A stretch of 64,000 nt of DNA from Sphingobium xanthum (GTDB taxonomy: Bacteria; Pseudomonadota; Alphaproteobacteria; Sphingomonadales; Sphingomonadaceae), in the NCBI RefSeq assembly GCF_019737615.1, contig NZ_JAHKKS010000002.1:496001-560000 (forward strand), in the 5' to 3' direction. The notes beneath the pieces are model-generated. The model ran no database searches. It had not been told where the DNA came from and saw only the letters and a list, made by a program, of their open reading frames with translations. Numbering within the stretch: the first letter of the stretch is position 1; every line of letters begins with the position of its first letter. This document shows, piece after piece, positions 45,135-52,740 of the stretch. The position numbers and the translations under genes were made by a program.

Positions 45135-45959
45135 CTAGCGGCGGTAAAGGTCTTCGACGTTCAGGAAGGCGCGCAGGCCCTCCGGCGTGTCGTTTCGGAT
45201 CGGGTCGTTCTCGGGCGTGACCGCGCCGCGCCAGGCCGAGACGCGCAGCGGCGTCGATGTCCAGGCCGCGCGCGGATCGAGCACGTGGGGGCAATTGGCG
45301 ATCACGACGATCACCTCCATCTCCGCGCGCAGGATCATCCTCCGGCCGGACTCATAGGGGCCGACCAAGGGTGTGATCGTGCCGTCCGTCTCGATCCGCG
45401 TGCCCTTGAAGAAGTTCACGCAAGGATGGACGTCGCGCCGTTGCAGGCCGTGCTTGGCCGATCCGAGCAGGAGGCGATCGCGTCCGTTGGGATAGGCACC
45501 GCTGTTGCGGCCCTCGCCATATTTCGCTGCGTTGGTCGCGGCATTGGATGTGCCGCAAAAGGCGTCATGCGTTCCCGCATCATCCTCAAGAATGCTCATG
45601 AGCACGCGGCCCATGTCCGACAGGAGCAGCTTGCCCGCGCCGAGATAGGCGTTCCACTGGACCTTGACGGTATCCGCGACATTCAGCCGCTCTGTCGGCA
45701 TCTCGGCATTGAACAGCAGCACGGAAGCGCAGGCATCGCCCTGCAAATCGATGAGCCGCAGGCGCGTTCCGCGCGCCAGCCTGCGCGTCGCATAGCCACC
45801 CGCGGCGATCGTCTCTTCCCAGAGCAGATCGTCGGCGGACACGCCGGCCGGGAGATCGCCGGCAACCGGCGGTAATGTCGGCATCGCTTCCACGATCGTG
45901 CCGCCCATGGCACGCGCATGATCGCGCGCCGCCATCGGATCGGCGAGAACTTCCGTCAC
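45135..45959 (-). CDS. DUF1989 urea carboxylase-associated protein (second subunit candidate)
   Basis: A 274-aa paralogue of the previous protein: RLRLIDLQGDACASVLLFN, AFCGTSNAATNAAKYG, the HPCVNFFKGT segment and VIVVIANCPHVLDPR near the C-terminus. It is longer by ~40 N-terminal residues. The pair is the usual partner set of guanidine/urea carboxylases and probably forms a deiminase complex. GTG 45,959 overlaps the stop of the NikR-like gene (GTGA). Which of the two is the catalytic subunit cannot be told from the sequence alone. Confidence 0.85.
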   Translation of the reverse strand: MTEVLADPMAARDHARAMGGTIVEAMPTLPPVAGDLPAGVSADDLLWEETIAAGGYATRRLARGTRLRLIDLQGDACASVLLFNAEMPTERLNVADTVKVQWNAYLGAGKLLLSDMGRVLMSILEDDAGTHDAFCGTSNAATNAAKYGEGRNSGAYPNGRDRLLLGSAKHGLQRRDVHPCVNFFKGTRIETDGTITPLVGPYESGRRMILRAEMEVIVVIANCPHVLDPRAAWTSTPLRVSAWRGAVTPENDPIRNDTPEGLRAFLNVEDLYRR

Positions 45960-46447
45960 GCAGCGACTCCTTTGTTGGTCGGGCTATTGCCGGGTTCGAG
46001 CTCGTCCTGCTCGTGAAGTGGCGGGAGCAGCGCGGTAGTCGTGACGAGCTGCAGCTGGTTCACGCCGCGGATGCTGCGCAGGGCGTCGCATAATTCCTTG
46101 AGCCGGACGGCCGGGCCCTGAACGAGCAGAACTTCCATCGACTGGTCGTCTTCCAGGAAGACGTGCTGCGAGGAGATGACTTCCTTCAGATACTCGGCCT
46201 GCGTCTGGGCGAGTTGGTGCCGAACCCGGCCTTTGTCGCCGCGATAGACGATCGTCACCGTGCCCGCGAACATGTCCTCGGGTCGGGTCAGCGCCTCATG
46301 CTCGGCCAGCGCGTGGCGGATCAATTCGGCGATGAGCTGGGAGCGCGACGGCAGGCCCCGCTCCTCCACCATCACATCCAGTTGACGGAACAATTCGGCC
46401 GGAAGACTCATGCTGAGACGGGCGAGGCTGGCAGGTTCGTTGCTCAT
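45956..46447 (-). CDS. NikR-family ribbon-helix-helix regulator lacking most nickel ligands
   Basis: A 163-aa regulator: N-terminal ribbon-helix-helix (LARLSMSLPAELFRQLDVMV..RSQLIAELIRHAL) and a C-terminal NikR-type ACT domain (FAGTVTIVYRGDKG ... MEVLLVQGPAVRLKELCDALRSIRGV). Compared without gaps to E. coli NikR (from memory), the four Ni ligands H76, H87, H89 and C95 correspond to Ala, His, Phe and Ser. It is therefore unlikely to sense nickel in the known way. It sits inside the guanidine/urea operon, 12 bp after the ABC ATPase gene, with its own candidate operator (46,466-46,491) just upstream. It has a Pro/Glu-rich C-terminal tail of ~20 residues absent from NikR. Confidence 0.85.
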   Translation of the reverse strand: MSNEPASLARLSMSLPAELFRQLDVMVEERGLPSRSQLIAELIRHALAEHEALTRPEDMFAGTVTIVYRGDKGRVRHQLAQTQAEYLKEVISSQHVFLEDDQSMEVLLVQGPAVRLKELCDALRSIRGVNQLQLVTTTALLPPLHEQDELEPGNSPTNKGVAA

Positions 46448-46459
46448 GATCTCATCCTC

Positions 46460-47242
46460 TCAATTATTACCAACTCGGTCAAGCGTAATACTTTCTTCCG
46501 CTTCCGCTTCGGCCTTGAACTTCTTCGTGAGCGGCAAATCATAGACGGCCGTCGCCCCGAACCGGTGCGGCGCGTGCGGATCGCGGCGGCGCTTGTCGAG
46601 CGTCAGGACGCGCGTGCCGAGCGCGAACGCCTCACGGATGTCATGCGTGACCATGATGATGGTCAGCGAATAGTCGCGCCAAAGCTGAGTGATCAGCGCG
46701 TGCATGTCCGCCCGGATGCCTGGATCGAGCGCGCCGAACGGCTCGTCGAGCAGCAGGATGCGCGGCCGCTTGATGAGCGCCTGCGCGATGGCAAGCCGCT
46801 GCTGCATGCCGCCCGACATCTGCGCCGGATAGAGATTCAGGCTGTCACCAAGACCGACCGCCTTGAGCATTTCGGTGGCTTGCGCGATGGCCCCGCGCCG
46901 TTTCGCACCGAACAGCCGCGCCGTGAACGGGGCCTGCTCGCATTCCAACCCGAACACGACATTTCCCAGCGCCGATAGGTGCGGAAAGACCGAATAGCGC
47001 TGGAACACGACGCCGCGATCCGGCCCGCACTCCGGGGTCAGCGGTATGTCGTCGAGCAGGATGGTCCCGCTGGTCGGCACTTCCTGCCCCAGGATGATGC
47101 GCAGCAGGCTGCTCTTGCCGGCGCCGGATGGCCCGATGATCGAGACGAACGACCCCGCCTCGATATCGAGATCGACGCGCTCCAGCACGATCTTGTCGCC
47201 ATATTCGACCCAGACGTTGCGGAGGCTGAGCAGCGCGCTCAA
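46460..47242 (-). CDS. ABC importer ATP-binding protein
   Basis: A 260-aa ATPase of the nitrate/taurine/urea type: Walker A GPSGAGKSS, Q-loop VFQRYSVFPHL, signature MSGGMQQRLAIAQAL, Walker B ILLLDEPFGALD and switch His VTHD. The start is TTG 47,242, overlapping the permease stop (TTGA); the longer frame would read back into the permease. The end of the gene contains the candidate operator at 46,466-46,491. It powers uptake of guanidine, urea or a related compound for the operon's carboxylase. Confidence 0.9.
   Translation of the reverse strand: MSALLSLRNVWVEYGDKIVLERVDLDIEAGSFVSIIGPSGAGKSSLLRIILGQEVPTSGTILLDDIPLTPECGPDRGVVFQRYSVFPHLSALGNVVFGLECEQAPFTARLFGAKRRGAIAQATEMLKAVGLGDSLNLYPAQMSGGMQQRLAIAQALIKRPRILLLDEPFGALDPGIRADMHALITQLWRDYSLTIIMVTHDIREAFALGTRVLTLDKRRRDPHAPHRFGATAVYDLPLTKKFKAEAEAEESITLDRVGNN
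46466..46491. promoter_or_regulatory. Candidate operator B: TATTAC-N14-GTAATA
   Basis: Perfect 6-bp arms 14 bp apart, 19 bp upstream of the NikR-like start and inside the 3' end of the ATPase gene. It has the same arms and spacing as site A, suggesting autoregulation from an internal promoter. Confidence 0.75.
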
Positions 47243-48054
47243 TGCGTCGCTCCATGCGCCCAGGGGAACGCCTTGCGGCTGCTCCAGGTCAGCGCCATAT
47301 CCATCAGGATCGCCAGCAGCGCGATCCACCCGACATAGGGCAGGATGATGTCCATCGAGAGATAGCGCCGGACGAGAAAGATCCGGTAGCCAAGCCCGAT
47401 GTCGGACGCGATCGCTTCCGCCGAGATGAGGAACACCCAGGCCGGGCCGAGCGAGAGGCGCAATGCCTGGATGAGGCGCGGCATCGCCTGCGGCAGCGCC
47501 ACGCGCAGCATCAACTGCCAGCTGCTCGCGCCGAGGGTCTGCGCCTTGATCATCTGCTCGCGCGGCAGATCGGCGACATAGGCCGCGACATCGCGAACCA
47601 TGAACGGCGCGATGCCGATGACGATCAGCGCCACCTTCGCCATCTCGCCGAGACCGAAGGCGATGAACAGGACCGGCAACAGCGCGATCGGCGGGATGAC
47701 GGCGATGCCGGTCACCAGCGGGCCGAAGGTCGCCCGCACCGGCGGCAGGACGCCGAGTAGCAGGCCCACGAACAGCGCCGAGAGCGTCGAGATGCCGAGC
47801 CCGAGGCCAAGCCGCTGAAGGCTTGCGACCGTGTCGGCCCAGAAAATGAGCTGCCCGGAAAGCTGATCCGGCACGAACAGCAGAGCCGCCATGCCTTCCG
47901 CCATCGCACCGGGCAGCGGCAGGATCTTGTCGCTGGGATTAGCCGCATGACGACCGGCCGCCATCACCAGATAGAGCAGCACCAGCAGCAGGATCGGGAT
48001 CGCCCCCAGCAGGATGCGGTTGCCCGGACGGACATGTCGGTTCACCCAGCGCAT
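47239..48054 (-). CDS. ABC importer permease
   Basis: A 271-aa inner-membrane protein of the BPD_transp_1 class with about six helices. The EAA loop is seen as YVADLPREQMIKAQTLGASSWQLMLRVALPQAMP (the E-A-A motif with the conserved G and LP), which docks to the ATPase. ATG 48,054 lies 29 bp after the binding-protein gene. It is coupled to the ATPase gene by a TTGA overlap. Its relatives are SsuC/TauC/NrtB-type permeases. Confidence 0.9.
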   Translation of the reverse strand: MRWVNRHVRPGNRILLGAIPILLLVLLYLVMAAGRHAANPSDKILPLPGAMAEGMAALLFVPDQLSGQLIFWADTVASLQRLGLGLGISTLSALFVGLLLGVLPPVRATFGPLVTGIAVIPPIALLPVLFIAFGLGEMAKVALIVIGIAPFMVRDVAAYVADLPREQMIKAQTLGASSWQLMLRVALPQAMPRLIQALRLSLGPAWVFLISAEAIASDIGLGYRIFLVRRYLSMDIILPYVGWIALLAILMDMALTWSSRKAFPWAHGATH

Positions 48055-48083
48055 GATATCATGTCCTGCCCGGCGCCAACCGC

Positions 48084-49169
48084 TCAGAGCTTCCCATCGG
48101 CCGCCATCTGCATGTAGCTCGCGTCGAAGCGCAGCGTCACATTGTTGGCATCACCCAGCGTCTTGCCGCCCGGGAACGACATGCCGACCGCATCGGCCGA
48201 TTTCGCGCCCTGGCCGAACAGGCCCTTGGAGAAGCTGAAGTCGCGCACCCGCGTCATGGTCGTGATCAGCGCCGCATCGGACGTTGCCGCGACAGCCGCC
48301 TTAGGGTCGGCATAGAGGAATGTCGTGGCAAGCTGCTGGTCGAACAGCTCGGGCGTGCTTCCGGCGAGCTTCGCCATGGCCGCGCGCGCCGCCTTCCCTT
48401 CCGCATCCTGCCGCTGCATCAGCGCCAGCGTCTCATACCAGATGCCGGCCAGCGCCTTGCCCAGATTGGGATTGGCCTTGAGCGTCGCCGTATCGACCAC
48501 CAGCAGATCGAGGATCTCGCCCGGAATATCGGCCGAGCTGAACACTTGCTTCGCGCCCGGCGTCGTCTTCATGACCGAGAGCTGCGGGTTCCAGGCCACC
48601 GCCGCCGTCACGTCCGGCGTCGCGAAGGCGCCGACAATGTCCGCATCCGCCGTGTTGACCGTCTTCACGTCGGTAAGCGCCATGCCGACCGAATTGAGGC
48701 CGCGCGCCAGCAGATAATGCGAGACGGACAGCTCGACGAGATAGACCTGCCGGCCCTTGATCGCGGCCAGCGAGTCGCCGCCCTTGATGACGACACCGTC
48801 ATTGCCGTTGGAATAGTCGCCGACGATGATCGCGCTGGTGTCCTTGCCGCCCGCGGCCGGAATGGTGAGCGCATCCATATTGGCAACCGTCACGCCGTCG
48901 AACTTGCCGGCGGTGTACTGGTTCACCGACTCAACATAGTCGTTCACCTGCACGATGTTGATCTTGATGCCGTATTTGTCGGCCCATTTCTTCACGATGC
49001 CGGCCTGCTGCGCATAGGGCCAGGGCATCCAGCCCGCATAGATCGACCAGCCGATGCTGAACTCGGTCTTCGCCTTGGGTGATTCGGTCGCAGAGGGCGA
49101 ACAGGAGGCGACCACCAAGGCACATATCGTCAGTGCGATATTCCTCGCGGTTCGGATGGCGCTCAGCAT
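48084..49169 (-). CDS. ABC importer substrate-binding lipoprotein
   Basis: A 361-aa binding protein with a lipoprotein signal ending VVASC (Cys about residue 23), followed by the NMT1/SsuA-like fold: FSIGWSIYAGWMPWPYAQQAGI, VNQYTAGKFDGVTVANMDAL, AIIVGDYSNGNDG and a C-terminal segment with DASYMQMA. This group (nitrate/taurine type, NMT1-like) is found with urea/guanidine carboxylase operons. ATG 49,169 has a ggggac site. First gene of the operon; site A lies 60-85 bp upstream, well placed for promoter control. The ligand is presumed to be guanidine, urea or a derivative. Confidence 0.88.
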   Translation of the reverse strand: MLSAIRTARNIALTICALVVASCSPSATESPKAKTEFSIGWSIYAGWMPWPYAQQAGIVKKWADKYGIKINIVQVNDYVESVNQYTAGKFDGVTVANMDALTIPAAGGKDTSAIIVGDYSNGNDGVVIKGGDSLAAIKGRQVYLVELSVSHYLLARGLNSVGMALTDVKTVNTADADIVGAFATPDVTAAVAWNPQLSVMKTTPGAKQVFSSADIPGEILDLLVVDTATLKANPNLGKALAGIWYETLALMQRQDAEGKAARAAMAKLAGSTPELFDQQLATTFLYADPKAAVAATSDAALITTMTRVRDFSFSKGLFGQGAKSADAVGMSFPGGKTLGDANNVTLRFDASYMQMAADGKL

Positions 49170-49228
49170 GATTCGTCCCCTTTCGCAGTGCAGCATTGCC
49201 GCAAAATTTCGCTTTGTCCATGCTCGAT

Positions 49229-49254
49229 TATTACTATTGCGGCCGTTAGTAATA
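49229..49254. promoter_or_regulatory. Candidate operator A in divergent promoter: TATTAC-N14-GTAATA
   Basis: Perfect dyad with 8-bp arms (TATTACTA / TAGTAATA, 10-bp spacer), equal to site B in its outer 6-bp arms and 14-bp distance. It lies between the ABC-importer operon and the divergent MBL operon, so it can control both. Confidence 0.8.
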
Positions 49255-49377
49255 TCAATATGATGGCTGGGTCGCATGCGGAGATAAAACTGGCCCGCAA
49301 GACGGCTCGCCGGGGAGGACGTCCATCAAAGGCAGCTCACTCAAAGCCGCGTCTGCGGCCAGTTTCGGGGTATTTTG

Positions 49378-50457
49378 ATGGCGCAGAGTTCGACTGCCAC
49401 TTCCGCACCGCCACCATCGGCTTCGGCGCGCACTTACCCCAACGGAAATCCCGAACTCAGCTATAACCCTCCCGGCATTCGCAATACGGACAGCGCAATC
49501 CCGCTGCATCCGAAGGGGCCGCGCCTGCACAATTATGCGAGCGATGGCCCGGCGCCCGGCGATCTCGCCTTCCGCTGGATCTTCGGGTCCAACGTCGCTG
49601 CCACGAACCGCGATCCGCGCGTGCAGGTGGTGCAGTATAATGAAGACACGTTCGTCCTGCGGGAGAATGTCTGCGTCCATTGGGAAGCGCCGTTCACCTA
49701 TCTGCTGTTCGGCAACAAGGGCGTGCTGCTGATCGACACCGGCGCGACCAGCGACATGAAGCATTATCCGCTGCGACCGATGGTGGACGCGATCATCACC
49801 CGCTGGTGCCAGGCGCGCGGGCGCAGCAAGCTACCGCTGACCGTCGCGCTGACCTCTGGCGAGGACATCGCGCAGAATCAGGGTCTGGTGCAGTTTGCGG
49901 GACGGCCGGACACGACCCTCGTTCCAGCTCCGCTGGAAGTGATGAAGCGCTTCTACGGTCTCGGCACGAGCTGGCCGGGCGGCACCGGAAAGATCGATCT
50001 GGGCGACCGCGTGATCGAGGTCATCCCGACGCCCGGCACGCACAAGGACGGGGTCAGCTTCTACGATCCCTATTGCGACTTTCTCTTCACCGGAGACCTG
50101 CTGTTCCCCGGCAAGATCAACATCAGCAACGACGGCGATTTCGTGACGTCGCTGGAGCGGCTCAAGGCCTATGTGGCCGGCCATTCGGTGAAATGGATCC
50201 TCGGCGGCCATATCGACATGATGTTCGTGCCCGGCAAATATTACCGGCGCTTCGTCAACTACAAACCCTATGAGCGGGTGCTGGAGATGATCCCCGGCCT
50301 GATCGACGAGGCACTGACCTATGCGCGCGAGGTCAAGGGCAAGGACATGATGCTCATCCGGCCCGACTTCGTGCTGTTCAACGGGGTCAGCCCCGATCAG
50401 CGCACCCCCGTCTGGCCTGCGGGCGTGCCCAACATCACCCCGCCCTTCCACTTCTGA
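49378..50457 (+). CDS. Metallo-beta-lactamase-fold protein with degenerate metal site
   Basis: A 359-aa MBL-fold protein (FGNKGVLLIDTGATSD, IEVIPTPGTHKDGVSFYD, FLFTGDLLFPGKI, LGGHIDMM). Where the HxHxDH zinc motif is expected after VALTS, the sequence reads GEDIAQNQG, with no His. The later ligands (H of GTHKD, D of TGDL, H of GGHI) remain. It is therefore probably a mononuclear or non-catalytic form. The start is ATG 49,378 (TTG three bases earlier is possible). First gene of the operon divergent from the ABC importer; the next gene is a paralogue with the complete motif. No clear signal peptide. Confidence 0.8.
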   Translation: MAQSSTATSAPPPSASARTYPNGNPELSYNPPGIRNTDSAIPLHPKGPRLHNYASDGPAPGDLAFRWIFGSNVAATNRDPRVQVVQYNEDTFVLRENVCVHWEAPFTYLLFGNKGVLLIDTGATSDMKHYPLRPMVDAIITRWCQARGRSKLPLTVALTSGEDIAQNQGLVQFAGRPDTTLVPAPLEVMKRFYGLGTSWPGGTGKIDLGDRVIEVIPTPGTHKDGVSFYDPYCDFLFTGDLLFPGKINISNDGDFVTSLERLKAYVAGHSVKWILGGHIDMMFVPGKYYRRFVNYKPYERVLEMIPGLIDEALTYAREVKGKDMMLIRPDFVLFNGVSPDQRTPVWPAGVPNITPPFHF

Positions 50458-50475
50458 CGACGCAGGAGAGCCTCC

Positions 50476-51486
50476 ATGGATCGTCGCACTTTCCTCGGTT
50501 ACAATGCGGCAGCGGCCGCCATCCCGCTCTCCGGCGCGGCGCTCAGCAGCATTGCCGGCGCCGCATCGGCTGCCGTCCGGCCCGCGCCGGTCGACTTCAA
50601 GAGCAATGTCCCGGCGACCGGCTCCTTTCCCGAGAAGTGGGACTGCGGCTCCTCCTCCTGCATGGACAACAAGGATCCGCCGGTGCAGGTCCACTGGTAC
50701 AATCCGCACACCGCGATCCTGCGGCAGAACAAGGCCTATAGCTACGAGGCGCCGTTCGCTCCGCTCTATTTCGGCAACGATCGCGTGCTGCTGCTCGACG
50801 AGGGCTTCACGCAGCTGCGCAACGAATGGGATCTGCGCGGCGTGGTCGACGAGTGCATCGACGACTGGTGCCGCCGCAACGGGCGCGATCCGGCGAGCCT
50901 CGAGCTGCTGGTCGCGTTCAGCCACTTGCACGGCGACCATTATATGGCAGTCAACCAGTTCGCCGACCGGCCGAATACGCGCTATATGGGCCAGACCCAT
51001 GAGGAGATGGTCGGCTTCTGGGGCATGACCAATTTCCCCGAAGAGCGTGTGACCCTGGACCTCGGCGGGCGCGATATCCTCATCTGGGGATCGCCCGGCC
51101 ATGTCCGGTCCGAGTTCGCCTTCTACGACAGCTACACGCAGATCCTCTACACCGGCGACATGTTCTACCGGGGGCGCTGCTATATCAGCTTCTGGCAACC
51201 CTGGTTCGACAGCATGAAGCGGCTGATCGACTTTTGCGACACGCATCCCGTCGCCCATGTGATGGGATGCCATGTCGAGATCAGCAAGTCCGGCGAGGAC
51301 TATCCCTATGGTGTCACCTGGCAGCCCGACGAAGCGCCGGTCGAGATGACCGTGCAGCAGTTGCGCGACGCCTTCGCGATGGCGAAGACCATCACGGAGC
51401 CAGGCATATATTTCACCGGCACCGTCTTCCTCTGCAATCAGACGCGGGGCACGACGACGATCGACCGCAATCCCTATCGATATTGA
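50476..51486 (+). CDS. Tat-exported metallo-beta-lactamase-fold hydrolase
   Basis: A 336-aa protein with a twin-arginine signal (MDRRTFLGYNAAAAAIPLSG, cleavage near ASAA). The MBL fold is LLLDEGFTQL, FSHLHGDHYMAVNQF (complete HxHxDH), WGSPGHVRSEFAFYD, ILYTGDMFYRG and VMGCHVEISK. It shares layout with the preceding gene (VQVHWYN..LRQNKAYSYEAPFAPLYFGN against VQVVQYN..LRENVCVHWEAPFTYLLFGN), showing tandem duplication. It acts outside the cytoplasm; the substrate is unknown. The gap to the previous gene is 18 bp. Confidence 0.85.
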   Translation: MDRRTFLGYNAAAAAIPLSGAALSSIAGAASAAVRPAPVDFKSNVPATGSFPEKWDCGSSSCMDNKDPPVQVHWYNPHTAILRQNKAYSYEAPFAPLYFGNDRVLLLDEGFTQLRNEWDLRGVVDECIDDWCRRNGRDPASLELLVAFSHLHGDHYMAVNQFADRPNTRYMGQTHEEMVGFWGMTNFPEERVTLDLGGRDILIWGSPGHVRSEFAFYDSYTQILYTGDMFYRGRCYISFWQPWFDSMKRLIDFCDTHPVAHVMGCHVEISKSGEDYPYGVTWQPDEAPVEMTVQQLRDAFAMAKTITEPGIYFTGTVFLCNQTRGTTTIDRNPYRY

Positions 51487-51507
51487 AGCATCGGGCAGGA
51501 GCGACGC

Positions 51508-52434
51508 ATGAAGAAACCCATTGGTATCACTCTGTTATCTGCCGCGCTCGTTGCGGCATCCCCGCCCGATCCGGCGGCGCTGACCGAGAAGGAGATCAGC
51601 GTGCCGGGCTTCGCGGATTTCCTCGCGGTCGACGGCAGCACGGTCTGGGCGACCAATGACGGGCGGGTCGAGCAATGGTCGACCAGCGGCAAGGTCGCGT
51701 CGGTCGATGTACCCAAGCCCTGCGGCGCGATGACGATGGGCTTCGGCTCACTCTGGGTCGGCAATTGCAAGGGCGGCGAAGTCTACCGGATCGACCCGAA
51801 GACCGCGAAGGTGCTGGCGACCATTCCCGCCGGGATCGGCCCGAGCGGCGAGCTGAACGTAGCCGCGGGCGCGGGATCGATCTGGGCGCCGGACCAGACG
51901 GCGGGCAAGATCAGCCGCATCGATCCCACGACCAACACGGTGATCGCCACGATCGGCGTAACCACCGACACGTCCTACCTTTCCTTCGGCTTCGATGCGC
52001 TCTGGGTCGTCAGCGGCAAGGGGCAGACGCTGCAGCGCATCGATCCCAAGACCAATGCCGTCACCCACACGCTCGCGCTCGGCAAGATGCCCGGCTTCCT
52101 GGTCGCGGGCGAGGGCGCGGTGTGGGTTCAGGAGCAAGGCGACGGCACGCTCGCTAAGATCGATCCCGCGACGGTGACGGTGGTCACGCGCACCAAGGTG
52201 GGCGCCAATCTCAAATGGGGCGACATAGATACCGGCAACGGCAAGGTGTGGCTCCGCACGACCGACGACCAGGTCTTCGTCGTACTTGACGCCAAGACTG
52301 CCACGATCCTTGCGCGCCTCGGCAAGGCCGCCGGCAGCGGCGCTCTGCGCTATACGCCGGAGGGCATCTGGACGAGCGCGCACGACGTCCACACCCTCTC
52401 CTGGTGGAGCGCGACACCGAAGGATGGGGAATAG
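51508..52434 (+). CDS. Secreted YVTN/virginiamycin-B-lyase-like beta-propeller protein
   Basis: A 308-aa protein with a short signal peptide (KKPIGITLLSAALVAAS) and six or seven repeated blades of the form GSLWVGNCKGGEVYRIDPKT, each ~40 residues (e.g. GSIWAPDQTAGKISRIDPTT, DALWVVSGKGQTLQRIDPKT). This is the Vgb/YVTN seven-blade pattern. It may be a binding or lyase-like protein in the periplasm. It ends the three-gene MBL operon and is followed by an intrinsic terminator. Function unknown. Confidence 0.78.
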   Translation: MKKPIGITLLSAALVAASPPDPAALTEKEISVPGFADFLAVDGSTVWATNDGRVEQWSTSGKVASVDVPKPCGAMTMGFGSLWVGNCKGGEVYRIDPKTAKVLATIPAGIGPSGELNVAAGAGSIWAPDQTAGKISRIDPTTNTVIATIGVTTDTSYLSFGFDALWVVSGKGQTLQRIDPKTNAVTHTLALGKMPGFLVAGEGAVWVQEQGDGTLAKIDPATVTVVTRTKVGANLKWGDIDTGNGKVWLRTTDDQVFVVLDAKTATILARLGKAAGSGALRYTPEGIWTSAHDVHTLSWWSATPKDGE

Positions 52435-52543
52435 CCGTTGGGCGCCTTCGCCACGCGCGCGAGACGAATCAGCGGCCCTGTACCTAGGACACGGCGCCAT
52501 GATCGTGTCGATCCGCTCGACATCAATATTAGGCGTGAATTCG

Positions 52544-52574
52544 AACCGGCTTTTCCCAGTGAGAAGCCGGTTTT
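52544..52574 (+). terminator. Intrinsic terminator of the MBL operon
   Basis: AACCGGCTT ... AAGCCGGTT, a 9-bp stem with an 11-nt loop, followed by TTCGTTGATTTT. It lies 110 bp after the propeller stop. Confidence 0.75.
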
Positions 52575-52618
52575 CGTTGATTTTCCGAGATTCCGATGCG
52601 TCGCCCAATGATCCAAAA

Positions 52619-52644
52619 TAATACTCTTGACGCAATAGGTAATA
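52619..52644. promoter_or_regulatory. Candidate operator C: TAATAC-N14-GTAATA
   Basis: The same layout as sites A and B, with a single mismatch in the left arm (TAATAC for TATTAC). It lies ~97 bp upstream of the chosen start of the di-iron hydroxylase gene, within the 306-bp stretch between that gene and the MBL operon, which otherwise holds only the terminator. Confidence 0.6.
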
Positions 52645-52740
52645 TCGATACCGTGTGCCGATAAGTCTTGAACAGCAAGGTCAGCAGAGAGAGGATCGAA
52701 AGGATTGGGCCGGTTGCCGGCTCGATGCGGGAGACTTTCT

